This document shows positions 11,601 to 22,499 of a DNA stretch of 64,000 nt, one piece after another; position 1 is the stretch's first letter; each line of letters begins with the position of its first letter. Both the position numbers and the translations under genes were made by a program. Where the stretch lies: NCBI GenBank assembly GCA_020080175.1, contig JAGHQL010000015.1, positions 1 to 64,000 on the forward strand, read 5' to 3'. Under the pieces are notes generated by a model. That model was not told the DNA's origin. It saw nothing but the letters and a program-made list of their open reading frames with translations, and searched no databases. The DNA is from Glutinoglossum americanum (Eukaryota; Ascomycota; Geoglossomycetes; Geoglossales; Geoglossaceae).

Positions 11601-12619
11601 CACCCTCGCTGCGTCAACGATAATGCCAAATTTATTAGTTCATCCAGTCCGGAATACGGCGACTACATTCTGGGTCGAAGGGCATTCGCTGGAATGGAAG
11701 CCTAATGATATGGATTCAGTATGCTCAGTTTGCGACGATAAGTCTGATGAAGGGATCTATAGGTGCCCTAGTGAGTTTTCTTATCATGGAAGGTTAAAAT
11801 TGCTCTTCAATCCTCACATAAAACACAGACTGCACAGTAAGTGCTCACGGCCGCTGCGCCAGCCAGATTTGTTTGGTCTGTCCTATCGCATTTCATCCCG
11901 ACCAGATCCGTGCGGCGTTTGTAAGATGCTTCGCCAGCCTGTTTTACACATATAGGAAATTCCTTCAACCCGCTACAGGTGACCAAAAGAAAGCTGGGAA
12001 ACTCTATCGATTTAACATGCAAGGATTCCTGAAGAGCATGCCTCACGAGAACGCAGACTACATGCAAATGATGCAACAGACTCAAGGTATAGCTTCTATT
12101 ACCCCAGTGGAGACATGGACTGATGGACCCGCCAGGCTTCAACGAATTTATTCATGAACGCGAAATGAAGAAAGGCACCGATCCGGAAATTATGTTATTT
12201 GACCAGATCATTCTCGCAAAGAGAAACAGGGGTCGTACATCAATATTCTCGAAATCCAGTATGATGCGACCCCCAACCATTATGCCTCTTTGGATTTCTG
12301 ACTTGGATTTTACAGGTACAAACTTCCTAGAGCAAACTGCCGACCATATGTGGCGCTCCGCAAGCGCCATGCCTCCAAGCAGCCGCTTTCCAGGAGACTA
12401 CCGACAGATAATTAGCAGAAGTATGGTTTTCTCCATCTACTCAAACCCCATCCCCTACTAATCATGATGGTAGTTCCCGCAAAATTGGATCCAGCCCTGA
12501 TGCGAGAGCCGCGAGTCAATCAAGGGGCCCCGAAAATAAATCCCACGAAAGCGCGTAGGAAACCTATTCCTTCAATGCTCGGTCCGAAGGGAATGGCGAA
12601 CGGTAGCCCACCAGGATGA
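8681..12619 (+). CDS. DENN-domain protein with C1-type zinc finger, about 1,088 aa
   Basis: Putative Rab guanine-nucleotide exchange factor of the fungal DENN (AEX-3) family. Nine exons: 8681-9266, 9562-10484, 10533-10592, 10649-11407, 11464-11770, 11829-12086, 12136-12258, 12316-12420, 12474-12619; total 3,267 nt. The uDENN opening LADYFWIAGVDSL is followed by SSATITGIQLNGTGLSDFDF, then the core DENN segment (PFPDYVPMFAFPNDV-like, STWHGFAMTSGDNSRLYGIC), the cDENN piece FALSESRIILLSSHTAMLHL, a Ser/Pro-rich linker (about 600-800), and a C1-like finger with CSVCDDKSDEGIYRCPNC then HGRC and CLVC. The C-terminus (IPAKLDPALM...KPIPSMLG) is conserved in this family. Intron 12259-12315 is stop-free and 57 nt long, so it looks like coding sequence unless compared with relatives. 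Intron 1 is long (295 nt). Confidence 0.88.
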
Positions 12620-13503
12620 TGGGTTGGTTTATAAACTATTTAATCTCGCAATCATTAACTTCATGGTTCTAGAGGAGCAAGAGCGGGAGCTGGAGGGGGG
12701 GAGTGTTGGTATACGAATGGGGTGTCAGGTGTTTTCCCTCTTTTTTGTTCATTTTTCCTGGTGAAATACGGAAAACCTCTGCTTTTTTCCCCGTGGAAAT
12801 GGCATTAGGGAAACAAGCACTTTCTCCCACCGAACTTTACATACTGCCTTTAGATGGATGACTGAAATGGTCATTTTGATCTCCACCTATCCTCTTGCAC
12901 TGAGATGTTCTCTTTGCATAAATTGGGGAGGTTTTTGCATTCTTATATTTTCATCTTTTATCTGACTTCTATTTTATTTTTATTTTCCCTCGAGGCTCGA
13001 AAAAAGCCACCCACTCCAATAGACTGTATTATTATGGGTTCAAAAAACTAACCGGGTGGGGTGTATGTAACGAGGTTCGAGCACTGTATGTACATGGGGG
13101 CGGCGAGGCGGACTGGATAACTGACCGACTGAACCTCGGGGATGAGTTCATTATCTATCTGCCCTGTCAGTTAGATTTTTTTTCTTCTTTCCTTACGGAA
13201 TCAAGATAGGATATAATAAAGTGCATCCATATATATATGGCTGAGGGTTTGCCGAGGTAGGCGCGTATGTACACCCCGGAATATTTTTTTTATTGGTGAA
13301 TGGGACGTTTGAATTCACTCGTGGAGTCTGTCGAGAATTAGGGCGTATATTAGTTTACTTGCTTCGTGTTGTCGGCGACGCTCTTTTTCATTCGCGGATA
13401 GTTTTTTTTTTTTTCCTGAGGACCCAACTAAGTTCGGTAGACGTATAACGTTCACCTATCCATAACCGCAGCCACAACCACAACCACAACCACAGCTGCA
13501 AGG
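12620..13503. other. AT-rich intergenic region
   Basis: No gene seen. It contains T-rich tracts (for example 13408-13418) and a short TA run near 13212. A repeated CCACAA block just before 13504 (about 13469-13494) precedes the CREG-like start codon and is probably its 5' leader. Confidence 0.6.
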
Positions 13504-14283
13504 ATGCGGGGCCTCCTCTTCTTTCCTCTCTTCCTCACCATCACCATCCTACTCTCCACGCCCACGACCCCCCTGGTAGTCCCCGCCACCGGCGGCAACA
13601 GCAGCGACAACCACAACCAAATCCCCTCACCCTACACATCCACCCTCCTCGCCCGCCGCCTCTTCCTCCTAACCCTCCACGGCACCCTCAGCACCACCTT
13701 CCCCGCCTCCTCCTCCCCACCTCACCTTCAAAACCACCCCATCGGACTCCCAGACTACACCGCCTCCTGCGACCCAGATGACAAATCAAACCCGACTCTC
13801 CTCGCGCTCCCAATCGCGACTTCGTTCCGCAACGCCCTAACTCCGGGATCCAACATCTCGCTCTCCCTCCAGTGGGTTCCTCCTCCTTCGCGCAAGGGGA
13901 AGGAGAAGAAGTCTAACGGCGAGCCCCACCCCGCGTCTCTCCCACGGCTCTCGATCCTCGGGCATCTAGAGCGCATCCCCCCTCCTCACAGGGGCGTGGA
14001 GCGGTGCTTTACGACAGCGCACCCAGACGCGAGGGGCTGGGTACCTGGGAATAGGATTCATGAGAGTGTGTGGGTGAGGTTGGTCGTGAAGGATGTTTAT
14101 TGGGTTGGGGGGTTTGGGGATCGTGCGTGGATTGGGTGGATTAGTGGGGAGAAGTGGAGGGGGGTTACGGAGAGGGAGATTGAGGGGGTGAGGTTGCCCG
14201 GGGAGGAAGTAGAAGGGGAGGAAGAGGAAGAGGGGAAGGGGTGGGTGAGGTGGTTGTCTGCGTGGATTGGGGGGGAGCTATAG
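13504..14283 (+). CDS. Secreted CREG-like protein (pyridoxamine 5'-phosphate oxidase fold), 259 aa
   Basis: Intronless. An N-terminal hydrophobic signal (RGLLFFPLFLTITILLSTPT) predicts secretion or entry into the vacuolar route. The body matches the CREG/PNPOx-like fold: LARRLFLLTLHGTLSTTF opening strand, IGLPDYTASCDPDD, LRL-type core LSILGHLERIPP, then RGVERCFTTAHPDARGWVPG and VYWVGGFGDRAWIGWISGEK, the family's signature C-terminal half. Human CREG lacks flavin-dependent oxidase activity, so enzymatic function should not be assumed. The C-terminus has an acidic Glu run (EEVEGEEEEEGK) before a final Trp-rich helix. Coding GC content is high in the first half because of many C-ending codons. 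Confidence 0.85.
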   Translation: MRGLLFFPLFLTITILLSTPTTPLVVPATGGNSSDNHNQIPSPYTSTLLARRLFLLTLHGTLSTTFPASSSPPHLQNHPIGLPDYTASCDPDDKSNPTLLALPIATSFRNALTPGSNISLSLQWVPPPSRKGKEKKSNGEPHPASLPRLSILGHLERIPPPHRGVERCFTTAHPDARGWVPGNRIHESVWVRLVVKDVYWVGGFGDRAWIGWISGEKWRGVTEREIEGVRLPGEEVEGEEEEEGKGWVRWLSAWIGGEL

Positions 14284-14408
14284 GGTAGGATAGTGAGAGC
14301 TGTTATATGAGCTCTGGCGTCTTGACACGCACTGGCACGTGATTCCATGTTCTTTATAAACTCGGGTTCGCCGAGATGTTCACAGCTTGAACGAAGAATA
14401 TCGCAAGT

Positions 14409-14466
14409 ATCTCGGCATGGAACTAAAGCATCTCGGCATGGACCTAAAGCATCTTGGCACGAAAGC
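14409..14466. repeat. 21-bp minisatellite, about 2.7 copies
   Basis: Unit ATCTCGGCATGGAACTAAAG plus C at 14409-14429, a copy with one substitution at 14430-14450 and a truncated, more diverged copy at 14451-14466. The reverse strand reads as repeated PCRD in an open frame, but nothing else supports coding. Confidence 0.85.
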
Positions 14467-14666
14467 AAAAAGTACACATCATGCAGTGAGTAATTCATGT
14501 ATTCGACTTACCTCCTGACGCTAAACAATCTTCTCCGCAGACGTGCGCGCCTGGTGAACGGTCACCTCGTAACAACTGCCAACCTCTCACGACAAAGAAC
14601 CTACAACTACACAACCTGTGGGTCCCATCCCCCTCTAAGCCTGCATCTTCCTCCATATAGTTAAGT

Positions 14667-15790
14667 ATGACTTTGTTAATTCGCGATGCTCGACACCAGC
14701 TTATCTACCACAAGATCTATATCGACTCGGATCTTATTAATACCGGGCATATCGGTACTGGCGACACTGGCGCTACCGTGGGCTATGCTGCCGAATACAT
14801 CATCCAATGCAGCTGCAATTTGCCCGAACCCAATAGAAAGCGTTGGGAGTAGATTGTTTACTGCGCAGGGAGAAATGCAATGTCCAACGAGGACACTCTC
14901 GCCAATGCAATGAGTCCGTTACTGCTTTCAGGGCTACACCACATGGCCAACCTTGGTCAAGATCAGAATGTTCTATTTAGGTCAGACTTCCTGTCTTCAT
15001 ATCTCACCCAACAAGAGGCGCCGATTACACACGACGCGGTTACACAAGAATTCATGGAAAACGTTGGTCGTCTACTGACACCCGAACTGAATTTTGTGTG
15101 TTTGGTTATAAGCAGTCCGCCTTCAATCAGGACCAAATATCGATCAATTCGTTGATTGATTTCATCGCTCATATTGCACTCCCTATAGAGATACCGCAAC
15201 CCTTTTTTTCTTTGGCTGTGGAATGGAAGTTAAGTATATCCGATTCTATAGCTACAGCTGAACCCTAGCTGCTCGCGCTGGGGTTGCTATGGTCTGGGCA
15301 CGGCGTCAATTACAATACCTCGCAGCCGGCAACTATGGGCAAGCGGCAGAATCTCTTTGCTTCTCTCTTACCGCCGATTCTAATATAGGCGTTATCTGGG
15401 TACAATGGTTTAGCTCAGACTCTTATTACATGAAAAGAGTGAAGGGGTTTTTCTTTGGTTGTTCCGATTCCGTCGGGGAACTGACGGCCCTAATTGCAAA
15501 GATCGTGGATTGGGGTCTTAACACGCGTGTAAAGGACGTCAAGAAAGATTTGAATACGCTTATTGGGGAGGAGAGGAACGGGTTGTTGGGACGAGAGAAA
15601 GAGACAGAAGAAGGGGAAGGGTAAGGGGAATGGGAGAGGAAAAGACGGGAAATTACTGGAACAGGGGGAACAGGAGAATGGGGGGGTGGGAGATAAGAAG
15701 GGGTTGTTGGAGCGTGAAAAAAAGGGGAAGAAGAAAGGAAGAAGCAAGAAGAGAAAGTTGTTGGAGCAAGAGAAAGCATAACGGAGGAAG
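14667..15790 (+). pseudogene. Probable broken gene, unrecognised family, with LLE(R/Q)EK repeat tail
   Basis: Coding-quality segments occur in more than one frame: IYIDSDLINTGHIGTGDTGA (about 14720-14780), a stop near 14850, SNEDTLANAMSPLLLSGLHH to TQEFMENV (14883-15066), then in another frame FGYKQSAFNQDQISINSLID to FFSLAVEWK (about 15105-15230), then ARAGVAMVWARRQLQYLAAG to KDLNTLIGEER (15274-15578). The step at 15234-15268 can be written as a 35-nt GT-AG intron, and the step near 15067-15116 as a 50-nt intron. The tail is a degenerate Lys/Glu repeat with recurring LLEREK/LLEQEK units spread over shifting frames. It loosely recalls fungal proteins of the DUF7924 type, but I cannot assign it. 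Decay is more likely than a normal gene. Confidence 0.4.
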
Positions 15791-15812
15791 TTATTGGAAC
15801 AGAGGAAGGAAT
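15575..15812 (+). repeat. Purine-rich degenerate tandem repeat
   Basis: Five or more imperfect units start with TTGTTGGAGC/TTACTGGAAC and continue with GA-rich sequence (near 15580, 15650, 15705, 15760 and 15790). Translation of the units gives LLE(Q/R)-type Lys/Glu strings. Unit length varies from about 20 to 55 bp. Confidence 0.6.
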
Positions 15813-17348
15813 AGGTCATGGGGTCATCCGCATTGGGGAGCGTTGAGGATTGAAATTACAATCAGATACCCTTGTGATGACCTCCATCCCATTACGCTCT
15901 GTATATAAACTACTACCTAGAGCGCATACTGCCTGGGTCATTACTTATTATTCCCATCATCAATTTCCCCAAAAAAGGCTGTCACTGGCGCCAATCCAAA
16001 AACAACAAACCCACACACCCAATTCGTTACGGGGTTTTCCCAATGCAAGACATTCCACCATCTTAAAACGATATCATTCTAACTTTCGCCCACCCCGCGC
16101 GCATACACCATATACGCTCTTCATCAGACTGTGGGGGGTCTTCCGATGTATATATATAGACCCGATACGACAAAGCTCGTGAAGCGGTGAAGTCAGCGTC
16201 GCCCTCGAGGCAGCGGAGTCTGTAACCCGATGATACCCCAGAGGCAATGGAGTCCCTGAAGGAGCAAACGGCGCAGGGAGGCAGTGATGCCCTGGGGGCA
16301 ATAAGGCCTTTGAAGTGGTAAAACCCCCAAAGGCGGCGGTGTCCTAGGGACGAAGGATCCCATTAGGAGAAAACTCCCTGGGATTACTCGGCCGCCGCGG
16401 GGGGCCTCTGCCGTTGCTGTTGTTGTTGATTCGATTTAATGTCCGACCCAGCCGGTTGCCCGCAGCTATGAGGACAGATATTCAGCTACTTGATATTGTG
16501 TATTGATCGCTGAGATGCCCTTGGTAGTTGGGATCCTCTAGCAGTTTCCCCTATGACCAGGGAAAGAATCCCGCCACGCGTCAACCATATGCTCATAGGA
16601 ACCCCCTAGGATTGGTGATTTCAGGTGAACTAGTTGGGATTAGTCTCAGTCAACGCTTCTACGAAGCTGTTTCTTCATCTTACTTTGTTGAAATAGAGGT
16701 GATTTATGGCTGTACAACCGCAAACTAAAGTACAAAGCAGATGATAGTATTATTGGTATACGTTGCACTTTTTGCGATATAGACCTCCCCCCTCCCCACC
16801 CTGTTCTCCGCATCCGGTCCATCACAATGGCACCGCGGCCGAGTTTGGTACACCCCTCGCCTGTTACCTTATCTATCCGTCAATAACAGCCACCGGACCT
16901 CCGTCCATCCCTAAACCGAAATGCAGATTACAGACAAAACATAGAAATATAAAATGAATTTGCTGGCTGCCTCGAGAGCAGCATGGAACAAAGAAACATG
17001 ACTGGTGAGTGTACAGGGCGGGTTTGTGGGTAGGATATTTCCAGGGTAGGCTGTGCGAATATCACAAAAATCTCAAAAATAGGATAAAAACTTGGTGCGG
17101 AGCAAGAGCAGAAATCACTCAAAGTAGATACGTTAGTGTCTGCCCAGCCGAATAGCAAGACCCAAAAGATCAAAGGAATGTCAGTGTTTCCACAATTACT
17201 GTAAGGTGATATTCCGTATCATTTCCAAACTCCACAATCTGACTGAGGGTGTGTGAAAGGAAGACATAAGATAATGAAATGGAGGGGAGTCCGGGTGGCA
17301 TATGGGTATGGCGGAGCCCCTCTATGAGATGATGACACAGTACCAAAA
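15813..17348. other. Gene-poor region with weak GGC(A/G)GTGG-type repeat
   Basis: No gene supported. Around 16185-16350 a degenerate motif resembling AGGCAGTGGAGTCC recurs about six times at irregular spacing. Bases 16420-16437 contain a short TTG run. The rest shows no consistent coding frame on either strand. Confidence 0.5.
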
Positions 17349-18489
17349 CTAAAAGTTTCGCGATATTCCGGCGTTCCCTTGCTGCGGGAAGACGGTGGGA
17401 TTCTCTATCCTCGTGTTCCGTCTCGCCTGGACGTCCCTTATGACTGGCTGTCCACCGGTATGCGGTTGGTATGCTCCGTCACCATATGCCCCTCCTGGAT
17501 GGTAGTTCCCTTCGACTTCATAGGGCCCATCGCCACCATAGTATTGAGGATGGTTCGGCCCCACTGGTATAGGACCGTCCCCAGAGAGTTCTGATCGAGC
17601 AGCTGCAGAGTACTGTGATGACGCGTTCGAAGCTCCTCGGTGGATATCAAGTTGCCGGTTCTCTCCGGCAGCCGGGCCTCCACCCATGGCAGCGAGTGTA
17701 CTAGAGTCCTCGGGATGGTGTGGGTTTTGTATAAGTGAATCGCCAGAATGAACGTCTGAGGCTTGGCTGAATGTGCCTGGCGGACTACCATGTCCATCTG
17801 AGTATGCCGCTCCAACGAGGCCGTTTCCACCGGGCAAACTAGATACCTTTCGCCCCCCGGCGGCGGCTGGAGTCTGGCCCCACCCTCTGTATCCATCCGC
17901 TTGTCCCGTTTCATATGCTCCTTTATCGGCTGCAGTAGCAATTGCTGGTAGCGTTGGGTCTTGATTCGGATTGTAACCGTATTCTTCAACTTCCTTCCGT
18001 CGGTCCGCCTCAGCGGCTCTCTTTTTCCGGTGCCTTTTCAACAGAAATAGCAATATGAATATAATTAACGCGACTGCCGCAACCGGCACCACCACAGCCA
18101 CTGCAATCTTTCCACTGCTGCTCAGCCCTTTGCTTCCACTGGTCTGACCTGAACCAGATGTGGGGACAGGAATAACGTTCACGGTAGATGATGTGCCATA
18201 CGGTTGAACGGGCGACGAAGTATGAAATAAGCCCGGAGATGATGCTGCTGTAGATGTTTTATAGATGGTAATTGGTCCAAGGCTGCCTTGTTCAGTTGGT
18301 GTTATCACCACGACCGAAGTACTTTCTATTATAATGTTCGTGGGACCAGGAGGGAGATCTACCGTCGAGGGCGGCGGAGGAGCTGGAGCCGTTGAGGGTT
18401 GTGGAGAAGATAAGGCAGCTGATATGAGTTAGCCTCAGCACGTTTCACATCGAGGAGCGAAACGACTTGCCCGTCCCGTTCCCGCTCAT
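17349..18489 (-). CDS. Mid2/WSC-like single-pass membrane protein, 362 aa
   Basis: Two exons, 18471-18489 and 17349-18418. Layout: short Ser/Thr/Pro-rich N-terminal ectodomain (about residues 1-100), one membrane span KIAVAVVVPVAAVALIIFIL, a basic stop-transfer KRHRKKRA and a long Gly/Tyr/Pro-rich cytoplasmic tail. This is the plan of fungal cell-wall stress sensors and other 'mid2-domain' proteins, so a surface sensor or anchor role is inferred; no WSC cysteine domain is present. No cleavable signal peptide is seen, consistent with a type III (N-out) protein or with a missed first exon. The intron donor is GC (GCAAGT), not GT, and joins MSGNGT to ALSSPQPSTAPA in phase. Confidence 0.7.
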
Positions 18490-19651
18490 GATGAACGAAA
18501 GAAGGTAGTTTCGAGAAATGAATGTCGATACTATCTCAGAGCCCGCAAAGTTCCGCTTTCACAAGTAGCGGAGGGCGGATGATATTTTTTTGGGGGTTGG
18601 TTGAGTCGTGATATGTAGTGTCAAGGAGATGAAAAATCCCTCGGAGTGTCTGAAGTAGACGATGCAGTCGTAAAGCACGCGGAATAGCCGACGAAAAGAG
18701 AAAATACCGATCGCGTCGGCGAATATAGAATATAGGGTACTGTATAGTGTGATTTGAGGCTACGGTGCCTTGTTTGGGTATTGTTCAATTGTTTCTCGAG
18801 GCAGTCGTCTCGCAGCCTAGGTCCCCAAATCGCCACTTCACAACTCGTTGGTTGTCCTGATTAGAATTCAGCTGTGCACGGTGTCGACTGTTTCGATTAT
18901 TTGTCCTGCCAGTGTCGCGATGATAATTCTGACAGGAACGCGTCAGGCACGGGCATCGGTGGTGGATGACGGCGTGAAAAAAATAATTCTGTGGTAATAA
19001 AGATTTCGATGAGCAGGAGGCAGAGGCCCACCACAAATAGAAAAGGAGGCTGTGTCGCAGAGTCCACCGATCCGGGAGCGAGACGCCTCCCTGCTTTGGC
19101 CGCCGGGATTATTAATGCCTGGTCAATGCCTAGCTGTACTGGGCGAAGGAAGTAGTCAAGTTGTTCGGTAGATTCCCTTCCCATTGACTGGGTTTGTCTC
19201 TCTTCATGCTTACTCCGAACTCTACGCGTAGCAGATCTGTCAAAGGGTCACCAGTTTCCATGCATTTGTTGGTGGCAAAGTCGATTGCCAGTTGCCAAGT
19301 TCGTCTTCACATGTCTCACTCGACGTGCAATGGCAACGCTTCGCTTTGCGCGAAAGTGGTGCGTCTAGACATGGTACCTGCGCTTGTACTACATACTCCT
19401 GTCGCGACCGGGATGCGGGAAATTGCTGTGGGCTCTTTTCCTTGTCGGGTCGATCAATGATCAATAGTGATGATACGTCGCCCTATCACGCTCCCTTATC
19501 CGTTGTGACTCGTCTCTGGTTACACAACCAATGAAATTGTTCTTCAGAATTGTCATCTACATTCGAAAGGAGTTTTGACTGCCGTTTGATGGATAGCAGA
19601 CTGGCTTTCTAATTCTGTTGCGAACATCTATCGATTCTAGTATGCGTTTAT
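18490..19651. other. Gap with a possible small membrane-protein exon (-)
   Basis: On the minus strand 18897-19184 encodes STEQLDYFLRPVQLGIDQAL and then a strong hydrophobic span (FLFVVGLCLLLIEIFITTEL). Upstream, about 19195-19270, another frame reads AIDFATNKCMETGDPLTDLL before a GTAAGC. These may be exons of one small membrane protein, but I could not build a full model. The region also holds the upstream DNA of the Mid2-like gene. Confidence 0.25.
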
Positions 19652-21271
19652 TTACTGTTTCTGCTGGTACCCGATGTCTGCGAGGCTATCCTTTAAGGCC
19701 TCGATTGCCTTATCAATGTCGTTACGGCTGGGGTCAGTCTACGCGGACGTGAGCAATCTTAAGACGTCCAGATAGAGATGGGTTTACATACTACGCTCAC
19801 TCCCATATGCCCAAACCGGATATACTTCGTGGCAATCTGCTTGTGAAGCCCACCAGCAAAAACGATACCCCTCTTGAATAGGTTGGGTAGCAACTCTGGA
19901 GCCTTGACATCCTCAGGAAGGTAGATCGCTGTCATACTGTTGGCTTGGTTCTCAGGTCTCTCTGCCAGCTGTTTGAGGCCTAGATCAGTAATCGCCCTTT
20001 TCACCTTTTGTGACGTGAGCTTGTGTATAGTAAAGCGTTCTTCCAGAGGAACGGAGAGAATCTGGCTCAGAGACGTGTGGAGAGCACGGATTAACTGCGG
20101 GGACGGAGTTGCGAAGTATGAAGGCTTCTTGGCTTCGTAGTTTTTCATGACTGCGTAATGACTCGAATGAGCTTTTGAATAGGGCTGGGTTTGGACGCGA
20201 AATTCTATTTAACTTACTGGGGAGCCAGTTTTTGAAAGAGGCAAAGTAAGAGGACGGTAGGGTCTTTCGACCATTGAACCTGTCTATCGCTCTCCCGCTC
20301 ACCATCAAGATACATAATCCCGCTGGGACACCAATTGCTTTCTGGCTGGCCGTCAAGACTACATCCAGCTTCCATTCGTCGAACCTGATTTCCTCACTTC
20401 CGACGCTGCAAACACCATCCACTATCACAAGGGTATCTGGTGACACCCTGTGCACCAATTCCGACACAGCTTTGACGTCGCTTAGAACGCCAGTCGAAGT
20501 ATCCACGTGCGTAATGGTGATTGCGGCATAATTTTTCTCCTTCAGTGCTTGCTCGATCTCAGGTAGCTGTGGCCGAGAGCCAATGGGCGCTTTCAACTGG
20601 GTTGTGTTGATGCCATAGATTTGGAAGCAGTCAGCGAATGAGTCGCCAAAATACCCTGAGTGGAGGACTAAAACGTCATCTCCGCGCTCAACGAGATTGG
20701 AGGCTACGAAGTCCCAGCCAAGGGTGCCGGAGCCGGAAACTACGAAGGGCTGGGAAGTAGGGTCACTAGTGATGAACAGTTTCCGAAGCATTGACAAAGC
20801 TTCACCAAATGCCGAAACAAAAGAGGGGCCGACATGGCTTTCACTATTCTTTTGTCAGTCTATTAGGCTCATAGATAGAACAAACATTTGATGCCTTTGG
20901 TGAGCATCGGTATACTGCCGGGATTCGGAGAACTGGTTGACCCACCTGTAATGAGCCATTGACTGTAGCACCTCATCGTCGAATTCAACAGGCCCCGGAA
21001 TCAACAGCGTCGGGTGATTCACTTGGATTGACATCATATCTGCCTTGGAGAATGTTGGCCCGGCTGGTATAGACGCAAGGCCAATTAAACTGGCCTTTTC
21101 TCTGGAGAATGGAGTGTTTAGAGCAAGGCCTGGCTTTTCCAGATGTCTGGATATTAAACTGAGGCGGGCTTTCGCGGGTGAAGCCTGTTGGGTAGAACCG
21201 GTGGGGTAGATGTTGGGGGATGGGCCTTGGAGAACCTGATGTAGCGATTCTGTGTTCCTGTTCCTAACCAT
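19652..21271 (-). CDS. AGX1: Alanine-glyoxylate aminotransferase (AGX1-like), 465 aa
   Basis: Class-V PLP aminotransferase converting glyoxylate and alanine to glycine and pyruvate. Exons 20946-21271, 20218-20843, 19792-20150, 19652-19738 (1,398 nt). Landmarks: HPTLLIPGPVEFDDEVLQSM, the spliced MAHYSESHVGPSFVSAFGEA, the substrate-binding region VVSGSGTLGWDFVASNLV, ITHVDTSTGVLSDV, VIVDGVCSVG and LTASQKAIGVPAGL, with the PLP-binding Lys near residue 277. About 80 residues precede the family's usual start; they are Arg/Ser-rich with few acids early on, like a mitochondrial presequence, but translation could instead begin at the internal MMSIQV. The C-terminus (IGYQQKQ) is not a PTS1. Divergent from VPS29. 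Confidence 0.92.
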
Positions 21272-21707
21272 AGATGCTTTACGATGATACTAGACGGCCT
21301 GATTCCCCTATTCTCGGAGATCTAGATGAAGAACTAACACGGACCTATAATATTTGATCATTTGATCTTGTGACTAAGCGTTCGTAGGTTTGCGGTATGG
21401 TCGATTCATGCTTCCAACACTATTCAATTGAGTTACGCGCATTTTGAACGGAATCATTACTGTTCCAAAATAAACTTGGATATATTTTTGACGAGAAGTG
21501 GCGAAAATCAGGGTCGTTATCGGAGATTCTTAGAATTTATTTTTGTGGTGGCTGTTGCGCGCTTCACTGATGGATCCTGCGATTCGTCACGAACTAAACT
21601 CTGTACCTTTCTTTTTGCGGCTCTTAAAAACACGTGAATGAGGACGTCACCCTCATAGCATTGTGCACAAACAATTTGATTCCACTGGAGTCTTTGAGGA
21701 GGTCAAG
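21272..21707. promoter_or_regulatory. Bidirectional promoter AGX1/VPS29
   Basis: The 436 bp between the two start codons contain a CACGTG site at 21631-21636, about 72 bp upstream of the VPS29 ATG. No gene fits here. Confidence 0.45.
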
Positions 21708-22499
21708 ATGGCCTCAAGATTAGTTCTGGTTCTTGGCGATCTGTTCATTCCAGATAGGGCATCAGTGAGTGAGCGAGTGTAAGCCTGTTCGTACATCGCA
21801 GCTAATCGTATGCATAGGATATCCCACCAAAGGTTCGATATGTCTAGGGCTGCGCGGCGAATTTATTCGGAGAATCACACGGTGCATTATATAGTTAACA
21901 TGTTGCAGTTCAAAAAGCTCCTCGCGCCGGGCAAGATTGGGCAGATCCTGTGCCTAGGGAACCTTACCGACAAAGATACATATGACTTTCTTCGCTCTAT
22001 TGCCCCTGACCTGCAGATCGTCAAGGGTGACTTTGACGTTGAAGCTCCGAACCTCGCTCTATCGAAGGTTGTCACGCATGGCTCCCTGAGAATAGGCTTC
22101 ACCCATGGTCATACGATCATTCCACCGGGGGATTCGGATAGCTTGCTCATAGCAGCAAGACAGATGGATGTGGATGTGTTGCTATGGGGAGGCACTCATA
22201 GATTCGATGCTTACGAGCTCGAGGGAAAGTTCTTTGTTAACCCAGGGAGCGCTACGGGAGCGATGAGTACCGGCTGGTGGGGGGAGGACGAAAGTCCTAC
22301 GCCGAGCTTTTGCTTAATGGACGTATGTTTCTCTAATGCTGAAGGCGAATATTTGATCGCGTTACTGATGACTAATGGCTAGGTACAAGGTGACGTTCTG
22401 GTACTTTACGTCTACCAGCTTCGGAAGGATGGTAACGGTGTTGAGAATGTGGGAGTCGAGAAGATTTCCTTCAGAAAAAACGGCGGAGTTGCCTCGTAG
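21708..22499 (+). CDS. VPS29: Vps29, retromer subunit, 200 aa
   Basis: Metallophosphoesterase-fold subunit of the retromer cargo-recognition complex (with Vps35 and Vps26), recycling receptors from endosome to Golgi. Exons 21708-21764, 21818-21832, 21909-22322, 22383-22499. The protein opens MASRLVLVLGDLFIPDRASD and continues IPPKFKKLLAPGKIGQILCL, KGDFDVEA, FTHGHTIIPPGD, LLWGGTHRFDAY, and FVNPGSATGA. The second exon is only 15 nt (DIPPK) and is required to join RAS to FKKLL in phase; its 3' intron uses an unusual GTTCGA donor. Family length is normal (about 180-200 aa). Retromer Vps29 has lost phosphatase activity in most organisms, so a scaffold role is expected. Confidence 0.93.

Noticed and set aside
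13070-13085. GGTTCGAGCAC resembling a tRNA B box
   Set aside because: No cloverleaf, A box or acceptor stem could be paired around it.
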